Assembly (NCBI GenBank): GCA_021323755.1
Contig: JAJPKJ010000050.1
Location: forward strand, 1-32,313
Reading direction: 5' to 3'
Source: Chitinophagales bacterium
GTDB taxonomy: Bacteria > Bacteroidota > Bacteroidia > Chitinophagales > Chitinophagaceae
DNA length: 32,313 nt
The notes beneath the pieces were generated by a model that had not been told where the DNA came from, did no database searches, and saw only the letters and a list, made by a program, of their open reading frames with translations. A program made the position numbers and the translations under genes. Positions 15,563 to 23,637 of the stretch are shown here, piece after piece (the first letter of the stretch is position 1; the number at the start of each line of letters is the position of its first letter).

Positions 15563-16426
15563 ATGTACAGCTCTTCTTCGGCAAGAAAATCAGCTTTTGT
15601 TTATTGTTCTTTTTTTGTGATACTAACGGTCATGTTTAGTTCATGTGCAAGTACACGTCCGTTTGTTTACATGCAGGGACAATTTGATACGGCTAAGCTT
15701 AGTCAACTAAAACCGATAGATCCGGTAATTCAGAAAGGAGACATTTTAGCTATTGTAACGTATAGCGATGATCCCGAAGCAACAAAACTATTTAATCAAC
15801 CACTTATCGTTGCGCAGACCTCATCTGGTTCATCTTCGCTATCAGCAGGGAGTCAAAATTCCGGTGTGGAAGGGGGTGGCTCACAAAGTGCTTCTTTGGG
15901 GAGCTCGCCAACTTCCGGAGGTTACCTGGTGGATGAAAACGGGGATATAGAATATCAAAAATTAAATCGGCTACATGCGGAAGGCTTAACAAGATCCCAA
16001 CTAAAAGATACACTGGTATCTAAACTATCAAAATATCTTACCAATGCTTTTTGTACTGTCCGTTTTTTAAATTATCGGTTCACCATGATCGGAGAAGTGA
16101 GCAGACCCTCATTATATAGCATTCCCAGTGATCACATTAATATTTTTGAAGCAATCGCAATGGCAGGCGATCTCACTTTTTATGGAAGAAGAGATAATGT
16201 ACTGGTTATAAGAGAAAAAGATGGTAAAAGAGAATTCGGACGAATCGATCTGACAAAACCGGAAGTAATGGGTTCGCCATATTTTTATTTGCAGCAAAAT
16301 GATATTGTATATGTGGAGCAGAACAAGAAAAAGGCGGTTGCAAGCGACCAGGTAACGGTTAGAAATATAAGCATTGCAACGGCAATAGTCTCAACTCTTG
16401 CGATAGTGTACAGTATCTTAAAATAA
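15563..16426 (+). CDS. wza: Wza-like polysaccharide export lipoprotein
   Basis: The 287-residue protein has a lipoprotein signal with lipobox MFSSC near residues 24-28. A Poly_export domain follows, starting near residue 50 (IDPVIQKGDILAIVTY) and continuing to YLVDENGDIEYQKLNRLHAEGLTRSQLKDTL near residues 114-144. Then an SLBB-type beta-grasp region contains FTMIGEVSRPSLYSIPSDHINIFEAIAMAGDLTFYGRRDNVLVIRE (described by its ends near residues 173-220). A hydrophobic helix at the C-terminus (ISIATAIVSTLAIVYSI) could cross a membrane, as the Wza C-terminal helix does. A Ser/Gly-rich insert (about 90-115) interrupts the first domain. Its role is the outer-membrane channel for polysaccharide, working with the Wzc-like protein encoded 17 nt downstream. 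The length is typical for Bacteroidota homologues and shorter than E. coli Wza. Confidence 0.93.
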   Translation: MYSSSSARKSAFVYCSFFVILTVMFSSCASTRPFVYMQGQFDTAKLSQLKPIDPVIQKGDILAIVTYSDDPEATKLFNQPLIVAQTSSGSSSLSAGSQNSGVEGGGSQSASLGSSPTSGGYLVDENGDIEYQKLNRLHAEGLTRSQLKDTLVSKLSKYLTNAFCTVRFLNYRFTMIGEVSRPSLYSIPSDHINIFEAIAMAGDLTFYGRRDNVLVIREKDGKREFGRIDLTKPEVMGSPYFYLQQNDIVYVEQNKKKAVASDQVTVRNISIATAIVSTLAIVYSILK

Positions 16427-16443
16427 CAACTTACAGATTTTGT

Positions 16444-18870
16444 ATGATTGAACAAAACAATGGAATATCTACCATTAATGCTCCGGCAAAAGACAATTCG
16501 TGGACGGTAGGACCGAAAGATTTTGTTTTAAAATATTTGAGATACCTGCCCTGGGTGATCATTTGTGTGGCCTTTGCTTTGGTTATTGCATTTTTAAAAA
16601 TTCGTTGGGCAATTCCTATTTACCATGTGGAATCTTCAATGCTCATTAAAGACGAAAAAGACAACACGATGTCGCGGGATCAACAGTTCAATGAAATGTT
16701 TCTTGCGCAGCCAAACATAAACCTGGATAATGAAATTCTTATACTCAGATCAAGCTCCGTAATTGAACGTGTTGTAAGAGATCTCGATTTTCAAACCCAG
16801 TACTATTCAAAAGGAAGTGTTCGGTCAAGTATACTATATCCCAAGTCCCCTATCTACCTTAAAATTATTCATCAGTCAGATTCCAATGCTGGATTCAGTC
16901 TGCTTTTAAAAATTCTTGATGAAAACCAATTTCTCATCGGTACCTCAAAAACGCCTATAGCATTTGGCCAGGTGTTCGAAAAAAATGGGAACAGCTGCAT
17001 CTTATTCCGTAATAAAGAAATTGACCTGCACATTTATCCCCCCGATCTTAATTTCAGGGTAAACTGGCAGCCTGCAGCAAGTGTCGCCGGTCAGATCATT
17101 GGAAGTTTAAAAGTCGTTCAGACCAATGAACAAGCAACAGCGCTTACTTTATCTTTCGATGGAGAAAGCGGCCTTTTAGGCAAGGACATTCTGAATACAT
17201 TAATGGCCGTATACGACACGTTGATTGTTGAAGACAAATCAAGAGTCTCTACCAATACTTCAACATTTATTCAACAAAGCCTGGATACCCTGCAGAAAAA
17301 GCTTACTGGTTCGGAAAGTGAAATCAGAGACTTCATGTTAAAGAATAACATATTCGATGCAGAAGAACAATCAAAGAATTATTTAGGATTAATGAGTGAT
17401 GCTGATAAAAATATTACCGAGCAGGAAGTGAAACTGGGAACATTGAACATGCTCATAAATTATATTGACGACAGCTCAAAACGGAATGAATTGGTTCCGG
17501 TAAATCTTGGAATTGATGAACCGGTGTTAACAAGGCTGGTGGAACAATATAATACCATGCAAACTTTTCGGGAAAGCCATCTTAAAACAACTCAGGCTGA
17601 AAATCCCCTTATCATCAGTAGCAATTTAACCTTAGAAAAAACGCGCCACGATATTCATGAAGCATTAATAAAAGTGAAACAGGCTTATGGTATCGCGCTA
17701 AGTAATCTACTGAAAAAGAATGGCGAAGCTGAAGGGCAAATCAAATCCTTACCCGGGAAAACAATGGGTTTATCTGATATACAATCACAAAAAAAGATCC
17801 TTGAGGATCTCTATTCCTTTTTGTTGCAGAAAAAATATGAAACAAAGATTTCATCAGCGGCAAGTGTAGCAAATTCAAAAATTATTGAGCCGGCAGTTTC
17901 ATCTTCCAATCCTATCAAACCTGACAAGAAGAGCATCTACTCATTATATGTATTACTTGGTTTGATGGTGCCTATTGGCGTAATTGTAATCATAGAATTA
18001 TTGCGCGATAAGGTCACCAGCCGCCTGGATGTTGAAAAACGAACAAACGCACCAATACTGGGTGAAATAGGTCATTCGGGTGAAGCGCAAAACCTGGTCG
18101 TCAATAAAAACAGCAGAAGATTTATTGCAGAACAATTCAGAATTGTTCGAAGCAATCTCCAATATGTCCTGGCAAAAAAAGAAAGACCGGTGATTATGGT
18201 GACTTCTTCCTTTAGCGGAGAGGGAAAATCATTTATCAGTACCAATATGGGTGCGGTAATGGCACTCACCGGAAAGAAAACGGTTATCATGGAGTTTGAT
18301 ATTCGTAAACCTAAGATCATTTCTTCTTTGAATTTAAAAAGAAAAATGGGTATCACTAATTATATGATAGGCAAAGCGAATTTTGAGGATTTGCCATTGG
18401 CGGTTGAAGGATTCGATAATTTATATATTATCCCTTGCGGACCTGTTCCGCCCAATCCTTCGGAATTATTGCTCGATAGCAGACTGGATGATCTGATGAA
18501 AGAGGTGAAAGAAAATTTTGAAGTGGTCATAATGGATACGGCGCCAGTTGGATTAGTGAGCGATGCTGTTAATTTAGGACGATATGCCGATTGTACATTA
18601 TTCATCATTCGTCAAAACCATACTTTCCGAAAACAACTTCGTTTTATTGATGATCTCTATCTTGAAAAAAAATTGCCATCCATAAGTTTATTATTAAACG
18701 ATATAAAAGCCGGTGGTGGTTATTATGGCTATCACGGTTATTATGGTGGCTATGGTTATGGCTATGGATACGGTTATGGTTATGATTACGGATCTGGGTA
18801 TTTTGAAGATGATCCGGGAAAGAGAAGATCAGCAAATCCTTTACGACGGATTTTAAGATGGTTTAGATAA
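16444..18870 (+). CDS. wzc: Wzc-like polysaccharide co-polymerase and BY-type tyrosine kinase
   Basis: The 808-residue inner-membrane protein has a Wzz domain with a first transmembrane helix near residues 33-51 (YLPWVIICVAFALVIAFL) and a long periplasmic coiled-coil part with a GNVR-like region. A second helix lies near 497-515 (SLYVLLGLMVPIGVIVIIE), followed by a cytoplasmic kinase domain. Kinase motifs are Walker A SFSGEGKSFIS (about 588-598), Walker A' MEFDIRKP (about 617-624) and Walker B VVIMDTAPVG (about 696-705). The tail at residues 760-786 contains 13 Tyr, mostly alternating with Gly; in Wzc, cycles of phosphorylation on such a Tyr cluster control polymer length and export. The gene follows wza closely. 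The tail is unusually repetitive. Confidence 0.94.
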   Translation: MIEQNNGISTINAPAKDNSWTVGPKDFVLKYLRYLPWVIICVAFALVIAFLKIRWAIPIYHVESSMLIKDEKDNTMSRDQQFNEMFLAQPNINLDNEILILRSSSVIERVVRDLDFQTQYYSKGSVRSSILYPKSPIYLKIIHQSDSNAGFSLLLKILDENQFLIGTSKTPIAFGQVFEKNGNSCILFRNKEIDLHIYPPDLNFRVNWQPAASVAGQIIGSLKVVQTNEQATALTLSFDGESGLLGKDILNTLMAVYDTLIVEDKSRVSTNTSTFIQQSLDTLQKKLTGSESEIRDFMLKNNIFDAEEQSKNYLGLMSDADKNITEQEVKLGTLNMLINYIDDSSKRNELVPVNLGIDEPVLTRLVEQYNTMQTFRESHLKTTQAENPLIISSNLTLEKTRHDIHEALIKVKQAYGIALSNLLKKNGEAEGQIKSLPGKTMGLSDIQSQKKILEDLYSFLLQKKYETKISSAASVANSKIIEPAVSSSNPIKPDKKSIYSLYVLLGLMVPIGVIVIIELLRDKVTSRLDVEKRTNAPILGEIGHSGEAQNLVVNKNSRRFIAEQFRIVRSNLQYVLAKKERPVIMVTSSFSGEGKSFISTNMGAVMALTGKKTVIMEFDIRKPKIISSLNLKRKMGITNYMIGKANFEDLPLAVEGFDNLYIIPCGPVPPNPSELLLDSRLDDLMKEVKENFEVVIMDTAPVGLVSDAVNLGRYADCTLFIIRQNHTFRKQLRFIDDLYLEKKLPSISLLLNDIKAGGGYYGYHGYYGGYGYGYGYGYGYDYGSGYFEDDPGKRRSANPLRRILRWFR
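18721..18801 (+). repeat. Tyr-Gly codon repeat encoding the Wzc C-terminal tail
   Basis: Within the wzc-like gene, the bases from 18721 to 18801 are largely repeats of the hexamer GGNTAY (Gly-Tyr), with six consecutive Gly-Tyr units from 18757. The codons for Gly and Tyr alternate between synonyms, so the repeat is not perfect at DNA level. Replication slippage would add or remove whole Gly-Tyr units without shifting the frame. Confidence 0.75.
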
Positions 18871-18925
18871 GACTTAATCATTCTCTGCTCATTGAGTATT
18901 GGATTAGTTATTTATCAAATAATTG

Positions 18926-19795
18926 ATGGAGAAAGAAAAATCAAAGTTTAGTAAAGAGCACTGGAGCATTATCATTAAACCGCAGGAGTCGGTTTTTAAT
19001 CTTCATCTCAAAGACATTTGGCAGTACCGCGACCTGCTTGTGCTTTTTGTAAAACGAGATTTTGTCGCTCAATACAAACAAACAATTTTAGGTCCGCTTT
19101 GGAATATCATTCAGCCGGTTTTAACAACCTGCATGTTCTTGCTTTTGTTTGGAAAAATTGCCAATATCCCTACTGACGGTATACAACCCGTTTTATTTTA
19201 TTTAAGCGGAATTACGATTTGGAATTTCTTTTCCACCTGTCTCACCAACACTTCCAATACTTTTGTTGCCAACGCATCTATATTCGGTAAAGTTTATTTT
19301 CCCCGATTGGTAATGCCACTCTCCGTTGTGCTTTCCAATATAATTCGTTTCGCCATTCAATTTTGTTTGTTGCTTGCCGCTATGATCTATTATGCCTTCA
19401 ACGGGTACCCTATTGAAATAAGCATTTTATGGCTGTGGATCCCTCTTTTGATTTTACTGATCGCAGGCCTGGGTTTTGGATTGGGGATTATTGTTTCTTC
19501 GCTTACAACCAAATACCGGGACCTCACTGTTTTAATGACCTTTATCGTACAATTATTATTATATGTTACGCCAATCGGTTATCCGGTATCATATCTTTCT
19601 CACGGCAAGTATAAATGGATTATTGAGTTAAATCCCTTAAGCGGGGTCATTGAAGTATTCAGGTACATTTTATTTCATAAAGGAACTTTGTATTTATCGG
19701 GGCTTTGGTATGATGTGATTTTTATGTTCATCACACTTTTTCTTGGATTAATTATTTTCAACAGGATTGAAAGATCCTTTATGGATACGGTTTAG
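18926..19795 (+). CDS. wzm: Wzm-like ABC-2 polysaccharide transporter permease
   Basis: From the ATG at 18926 the product has 289 residues; the TTG just before it is less likely. It has an amphipathic N-terminus (YRDLLVLFVKRDFVAQYKQT, the conserved ABC-2 interface region) and six hydrophobic segments, beginning near residue 65 with LGPLWNIIQPVLTTCMFLLLF. Late motifs include YVTPIGYPVSYL and LNPLSGVIEVFRYILF (about 215-250), which are hallmarks of O-antigen and teichoic-acid ABC permeases. It would export an undecaprenyl-linked polysaccharide across the inner membrane together with the ATPase encoded 59 nt downstream. Its presence next to wza/wzc gives the locus components of both ABC-dependent and Wza/Wzc-type export. 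Confidence 0.94.
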   Translation: MEKEKSKFSKEHWSIIIKPQESVFNLHLKDIWQYRDLLVLFVKRDFVAQYKQTILGPLWNIIQPVLTTCMFLLLFGKIANIPTDGIQPVLFYLSGITIWNFFSTCLTNTSNTFVANASIFGKVYFPRLVMPLSVVLSNIIRFAIQFCLLLAAMIYYAFNGYPIEISILWLWIPLLILLIAGLGFGLGIIVSSLTTKYRDLTVLMTFIVQLLLYVTPIGYPVSYLSHGKYKWIIELNPLSGVIEVFRYILFHKGTLYLSGLWYDVIFMFITLFLGLIIFNRIERSFMDTV

Positions 19796-19854
19796 CAATT
19801 ACAAGCGATTGTTTTTCCTTCAACCTATTTTTGCAAAATGTTTTTATCGCAATT

Positions 19855-21105
19855 ATGAGCGACATTGTAATCAAGGCAGAAAACCTGTATAAACAATATA
19901 AGTTAGGTGAAGTTAGCACCGGCACGTTGGTACACGATGTTAATCGCTGGTGGTATCTTGTTAGAGGCAAAGAAGATCCTTATTCTAAAATTGGGGAAGA
20001 AAATGATCGCGCAAAAACAGGGAATAGCCAATATGTTTGGGCGCTAAATGATATCAGTTTTGATGTAAGAAAGGGTGAGGTAATTGGTATTATCGGGAGA
20101 AACGGCGCCGGCAAATCAACTCTTTTGAAAATTCTCAGCCGTACAACTTCCCCTACAAAAGGAGTGATAAAAGTTAAGGGACGTATTGCGAGTTTGTTGG
20201 AGGTAGGGACAGGATTTCATCCTGATTTAAGCGGAAGAGAAAATATTTTTTTAAATGGAGCTATACTGGGAATGGGAAAAAATGAGATCAAAAAAAAGTT
20301 TGATGAAATTGTTGACTTTGCCGGAATTGAACGCTATGTAAACACACCAGTAAAAAGGTATTCATCGGGGATGTATGTGCGATTGGCTTTTGCCGTAGCG
20401 GCGCATCTTGAACCCGAGATTTTAATTGTTGATGAAGTGCTTGCAGTCGGCGATGCTGAATTTCAAAAAAAATGTTTGGGAAAAATGAAAGACGTCAGCG
20501 CCAATGAAGGACGAACCATACTTTTTGTAAGCCATAATTTATCGGCAATAGAAACTTTGTGCGATAAGGGAATAGTTTTAAACAAAGGGAAAATGCATTT
20601 TGCGGGTCCAGTTTCAGAAACGATCCTTTCTTATCTTAACTTGAATAATACCAGCAAAGCTGCATCCTACGCAGGCGATGGAATAATAAAAGAAGCAAAG
20701 ATTTTTAACGAGGATAATATCATTACCTACAATTCTCCGGTTCAAATTTCTGTTCGCTTTGATAGTAAAGTAAAAATTAAAAACCTGGTTTTAGGAATAG
20801 TGATCAAAGACATTTTTGACTCTGCAATAATTGCCATAAACAACAAACATTATATCGATACAAAATTGCATGATGAAGAAGTTGACAAAGGAATAATTTC
20901 TGTTCAGTTCCCCAATTTAAATTTATTGCCGGGTAACTACTCAATAAACTTGTTTTTGGGCGATTCTGCAACCGATATCGAAAAAGTAGAGAACGCCATT
21001 TTTTTTACAGTTGAAGATTCATCATTTACCAAAACAGCAAATGCGCTGGATTATCGTTTAAACAAGACTTTTATTGAAACAGTATATTGGGATTACAAAA
21101 AATAA
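19855..21105 (+). CDS. wzt: Wzt-like ABC transporter ATPase with C-terminal carbohydrate-binding domain
   Basis: The best start is ATG 19855 (MSDIVIKAENLYKQYK, 416 residues); the frame extends upstream only through a TTG at 19831. The ATPase domain spans about residues 1-240 with Walker A GRNGAGKST (near 80-88), signature YSSGMYVRLAFAVA (near 166-179), Walker B ILIVDEVLAVGD (near 190-201) and switch His in FVSHNLSA. Residues ~270-416 form a beta-rich extension (VQISVRF, LPGNYSINLFLG) of the Wzt_C type. In E. coli O8/O9a that domain recognises the capped non-reducing end of the O-polysaccharide, so export is coupled to a specific terminal modification. The adjacent downstream gene is a methyltransferase, which could supply such a cap (inference). 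Confidence 0.94.
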   Translation: MSDIVIKAENLYKQYKLGEVSTGTLVHDVNRWWYLVRGKEDPYSKIGEENDRAKTGNSQYVWALNDISFDVRKGEVIGIIGRNGAGKSTLLKILSRTTSPTKGVIKVKGRIASLLEVGTGFHPDLSGRENIFLNGAILGMGKNEIKKKFDEIVDFAGIERYVNTPVKRYSSGMYVRLAFAVAAHLEPEILIVDEVLAVGDAEFQKKCLGKMKDVSANEGRTILFVSHNLSAIETLCDKGIVLNKGKMHFAGPVSETILSYLNLNNTSKAASYAGDGIIKEAKIFNEDNIITYNSPVQISVRFDSKVKIKNLVLGIVIKDIFDSAIIAINNKHYIDTKLHDEEVDKGIISVQFPNLNLLPGNYSINLFLGDSATDIEKVENAIFFTVEDSSFTKTANALDYRLNKTFIETVYWDYKK

Positions 21106-21114
21106 TAAAGACGA

Positions 21115-21855
21115 ATGAGTATCCTTAAAAAAATAAAACAGATTGTACAGCAAAAAAAATCACATCAACAAAGTGATGAGGCGTCAAATAATGTTGTATT
21201 ATCTGAAGATGAATTCTATAAAAAACTTTTTACAGAAGATCCATTATGGAATAGCTCAGTGCCCAATGCTGAAGAAGAAACGCGATGGAGAATAATAGAA
21301 CAATTTCTTGTTCAGGTAAAAGATTTCTATAAAAACAAAATAGAAAAAGAAATTGCGATCCTCGATTTGGGTTGTGGGCGTGGATGGTTAACAAAATTAT
21401 TATCCAATCATGGAACTGCAATGGGCATTGAACCAGTAAGACCTGTTGTTGAATATGCAAACAAGATTTTTCCTGAATTGAATATTATTAATGGAACCTC
21501 AAAGGATTTATTACAAAGAGGGTTTAAGAATAAATTCGATTTGGTTGTTTCGTCGGAAGTGATTGAACATGTGCCCGATGAATTCAAAGATGGATTTATT
21601 CATGATATAAAGGAATTATTGACTGAAAATGGATTTGCCATCATAACAACTCCCCGTAAGGAAGTTGAAAAAGAATGGCTGAAATATTGCAACGAAAATC
21701 AGCCGGTTGAGGATTGGATAACCGAAGCTCAGCTTGAATCATATTTTAAATCGCAAAAATTTACACCCCTTTCTCATAAGCGATTTTCCATAAAGCCATT
21801 ATCAAAGGCTCCGGAAATAGAAATATACCAGCTATGGCTGTTCCAGAAAAATTGA
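21115..21855 (+). CDS. Class I SAM-dependent methyltransferase
   Basis: The 246-residue soluble protein has the class I motif I ILDLGCGRGWLTKLL (about residues 82-96), motif II acid in MGIEP (Glu ~104), and VVSSEVIEHVPDEF (about 143-156), typical of the Methyltransf_23/UbiG-like group. The N-terminal ~45 residues are Lys/Gln-rich and look disordered. It starts 9 nt after wzt, suggesting a functional pair. It may methylate a sugar of the polymer, possibly as a chain-terminating cap read by the Wzt C-terminal domain. The acceptor cannot be told from sequence. Its end overlaps the start of the next glycosyltransferase gene by 22 nt. Confidence 0.85.
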   Translation: MSILKKIKQIVQQKKSHQQSDEASNNVVLSEDEFYKKLFTEDPLWNSSVPNAEEETRWRIIEQFLVQVKDFYKNKIEKEIAILDLGCGRGWLTKLLSNHGTAMGIEPVRPVVEYANKIFPELNIINGTSKDLLQRGFKNKFDLVVSSEVIEHVPDEFKDGFIHDIKELLTENGFAIITTPRKEVEKEWLKYCNENQPVEDWITEAQLESYFKSQKFTPLSHKRFSIKPLSKAPEIEIYQLWLFQKN

Positions 21856-22703
21856 TCGATACATCCTTGGTTTCGGTTATTGTTCCTTGTTATAATCATG
21901 CACAATATTTGCCGGAAGCGTTAGATTCGGTATTGGCACAAACTTACTCGAACTGGGAATGCATTATCGTAAACGATGGTTCTACCGACAATACGGAAAT
22001 GGTGGCTTCAGGTTATTGCAAAAAAGATTCAAGAATTAAATATGTTGCCAAATCAAATGGTGGTCTTTCTTCAGCAAGAAATTATGGGATCAAACATTCA
22101 TCTGGCAAATACATATTGCCTTTGGATGCAGATGATAAAATAAGTGATTTCTATTTAGAAAAAGCAGTTGCTCTGCTCGATGAATTGCAGGATCTTAACG
22201 TAGTATATGGTAAAGTTCAACTTTTTGGCACTACAAACGAAGAATGGGAGCAACCTCCGTTCGATTTTAAAACCTTGCTTGTTGAAAATTTTCTTTATTG
22301 TACTTCTTTATTCAGGAAAGGTGATTATGATAAAACAAACGGCTACGATGAAACCATGAAAGACGGCCTTGAAGATTGGGACTTCTGGATCAGCTTATTA
22401 AAGAATAATGGCAAAGCGCATCAGCTTCCTTTTGTTTGTTTTTATTACAGAAAAAAAGAAGTTTCCATGTTCAATGATCTGGTCCAAAACAAAAAAAAAT
22501 TATTCAACGCCTATTTAAAAGTTTATAATAATCAAATTGATTCTTATCATAAATATTTCGAAAACCCGATCACATTAATTCAAGAAAATATAAAATTGGA
22601 GAGGATTGTAAAAGCATACCAGCAATCCAGAACATACAAGATGGGTCTAAAATTGCAACGACTTAAGGATTTGTTTTCAAAAAAGAATGCTGTAAAGAAA
22701 TGA
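21834..22703 (+). CDS. GT2-family glycosyltransferase
   Basis: The 289-residue protein has the GT-A fold start SLVSVIVPCYNHAQYLPEALDSVLAQT (positions about 10-36), then CIIVNDGSTDNT (about 43-54) and the metal-binding acidic motif LPLDADDKI near residues 95-103. GLEDWDFWISLL near 178-189 carries the acidic acceptor-side motif ED often seen in this family. No membrane helix is evident. It would transfer a sugar from a nucleotide donor to a lipid-linked intermediate on the cytoplasmic face. The ATG lies inside the end of the methyltransferase gene, which implies coupled translation. Donor and linkage are unknown. Confidence 0.9.
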   Translation: MAVPEKLIDTSLVSVIVPCYNHAQYLPEALDSVLAQTYSNWECIIVNDGSTDNTEMVASGYCKKDSRIKYVAKSNGGLSSARNYGIKHSSGKYILPLDADDKISDFYLEKAVALLDELQDLNVVYGKVQLFGTTNEEWEQPPFDFKTLLVENFLYCTSLFRKGDYDKTNGYDETMKDGLEDWDFWISLLKNNGKAHQLPFVCFYYRKKEVSMFNDLVQNKKKLFNAYLKVYNNQIDSYHKYFENPITLIQENIKLERIVKAYQQSRTYKMGLKLQRLKDLFSKKNAVKK

Positions 22704-22728
22704 ATGGAGCATTCCGAAAGAATTATCA

Positions 22729-23598
22729 ATGCGATCTCTGAATAATTCCATAAAAATATTAATCATCAATTTAAAAAGAAGCGCCGACAGGCGGGAAGCG
22801 ATTTCAAAAAATCTGGATGCACTTAATTTGCAGTATGAATTTGTTGACGCAATAGATGGCATTGATTTATCAAAAGATTTTATTGAAAAGGTCAATAATC
22901 AACCGGGTTCTTTTAAAACTTCATACGGACGCGATATGACCCTGGGTGAAACAGGAGCATCATTATCTCATTTAAAAACGTACCAACTGATTGTTGAAAA
23001 GAAATATTCGTTTTCGTTGGTGTTGGAAGATGATGCAGGTTTTGATGAGAGATTAAAAATTTTTCTTGAAAAGATTTCAGAAAATACAAGCCTGCAAAAA
23101 AATTTTGATCTGGTTTTGCTTGGTTATTGTCGTAATGATTTGGATTATCATAAACAAGCAGTGTGTTCCTTTTGGGGGAATATAAAAATTGATCAAAACT
23201 TCAAGGTCGGAATTCCTGTATTCTGGTATTGGTCTGCAATCGGATATTTAATAACTGGAGAAGGCGCTCAAAAATTATTAACACATGGAAAACTGCCGCG
23301 AATGCCTGCGGATTTTCTTACCGCAAACAGTCCGAAATACAATTTAAGATTAGGCATTATCGGTGAACCGATTATTTGGCCGGGAGAACTTGATAAACAC
23401 TCGACGATCGGAGAACGTTCTTTACCTGTGTCGGGTGATATTGGCTTCAATGAAAGATCTCAACGCAGTAGAACCGAATTAATAAAAAAAAAAATCAAGA
23501 AGAACGCGGGAATATTTTTCACTTTACGGGAGAAATTTAAATTATTTCGCCTGAGAATCAGTCGTCGAAAATATTTATTTGTTGCTGACAAGTATTGA
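22729..23598 (+). CDS. GT25-family glycosyltransferase
   Basis: The 289-residue protein shows the LPS glycosyltransferase family 25 pattern: ILIINLKRSADRREAISKNL near residues 10-29, then FVDAIDGIDL, GETGASLSHLKTYQLIV near 73-89 and the metal-binding SLVLEDDAGFDERL near 97-110. GT25 enzymes such as LgtB/Lex2B commonly transfer galactose to LPS or surface glycans, but donor use varies. The C-terminus is highly basic (RTELIKKKIKKNAG, RLRISRRKYLF), perhaps for membrane association. It starts 25 nt after the previous gene, in the same operon. Confidence 0.9.
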   Translation: MRSLNNSIKILIINLKRSADRREAISKNLDALNLQYEFVDAIDGIDLSKDFIEKVNNQPGSFKTSYGRDMTLGETGASLSHLKTYQLIVEKKYSFSLVLEDDAGFDERLKIFLEKISENTSLQKNFDLVLLGYCRNDLDYHKQAVCSFWGNIKIDQNFKVGIPVFWYWSAIGYLITGEGAQKLLTHGKLPRMPADFLTANSPKYNLRLGIIGEPIIWPGELDKHSTIGERSLPVSGDIGFNERSQRSRTELIKKKIKKNAGIFFTLREKFKLFRLRISRRKYLFVADKY

Positions 23599-23637
23599 TG
23601 ATCGGTTTTATTAATCATCCACAAAAATTTCTTTTAC

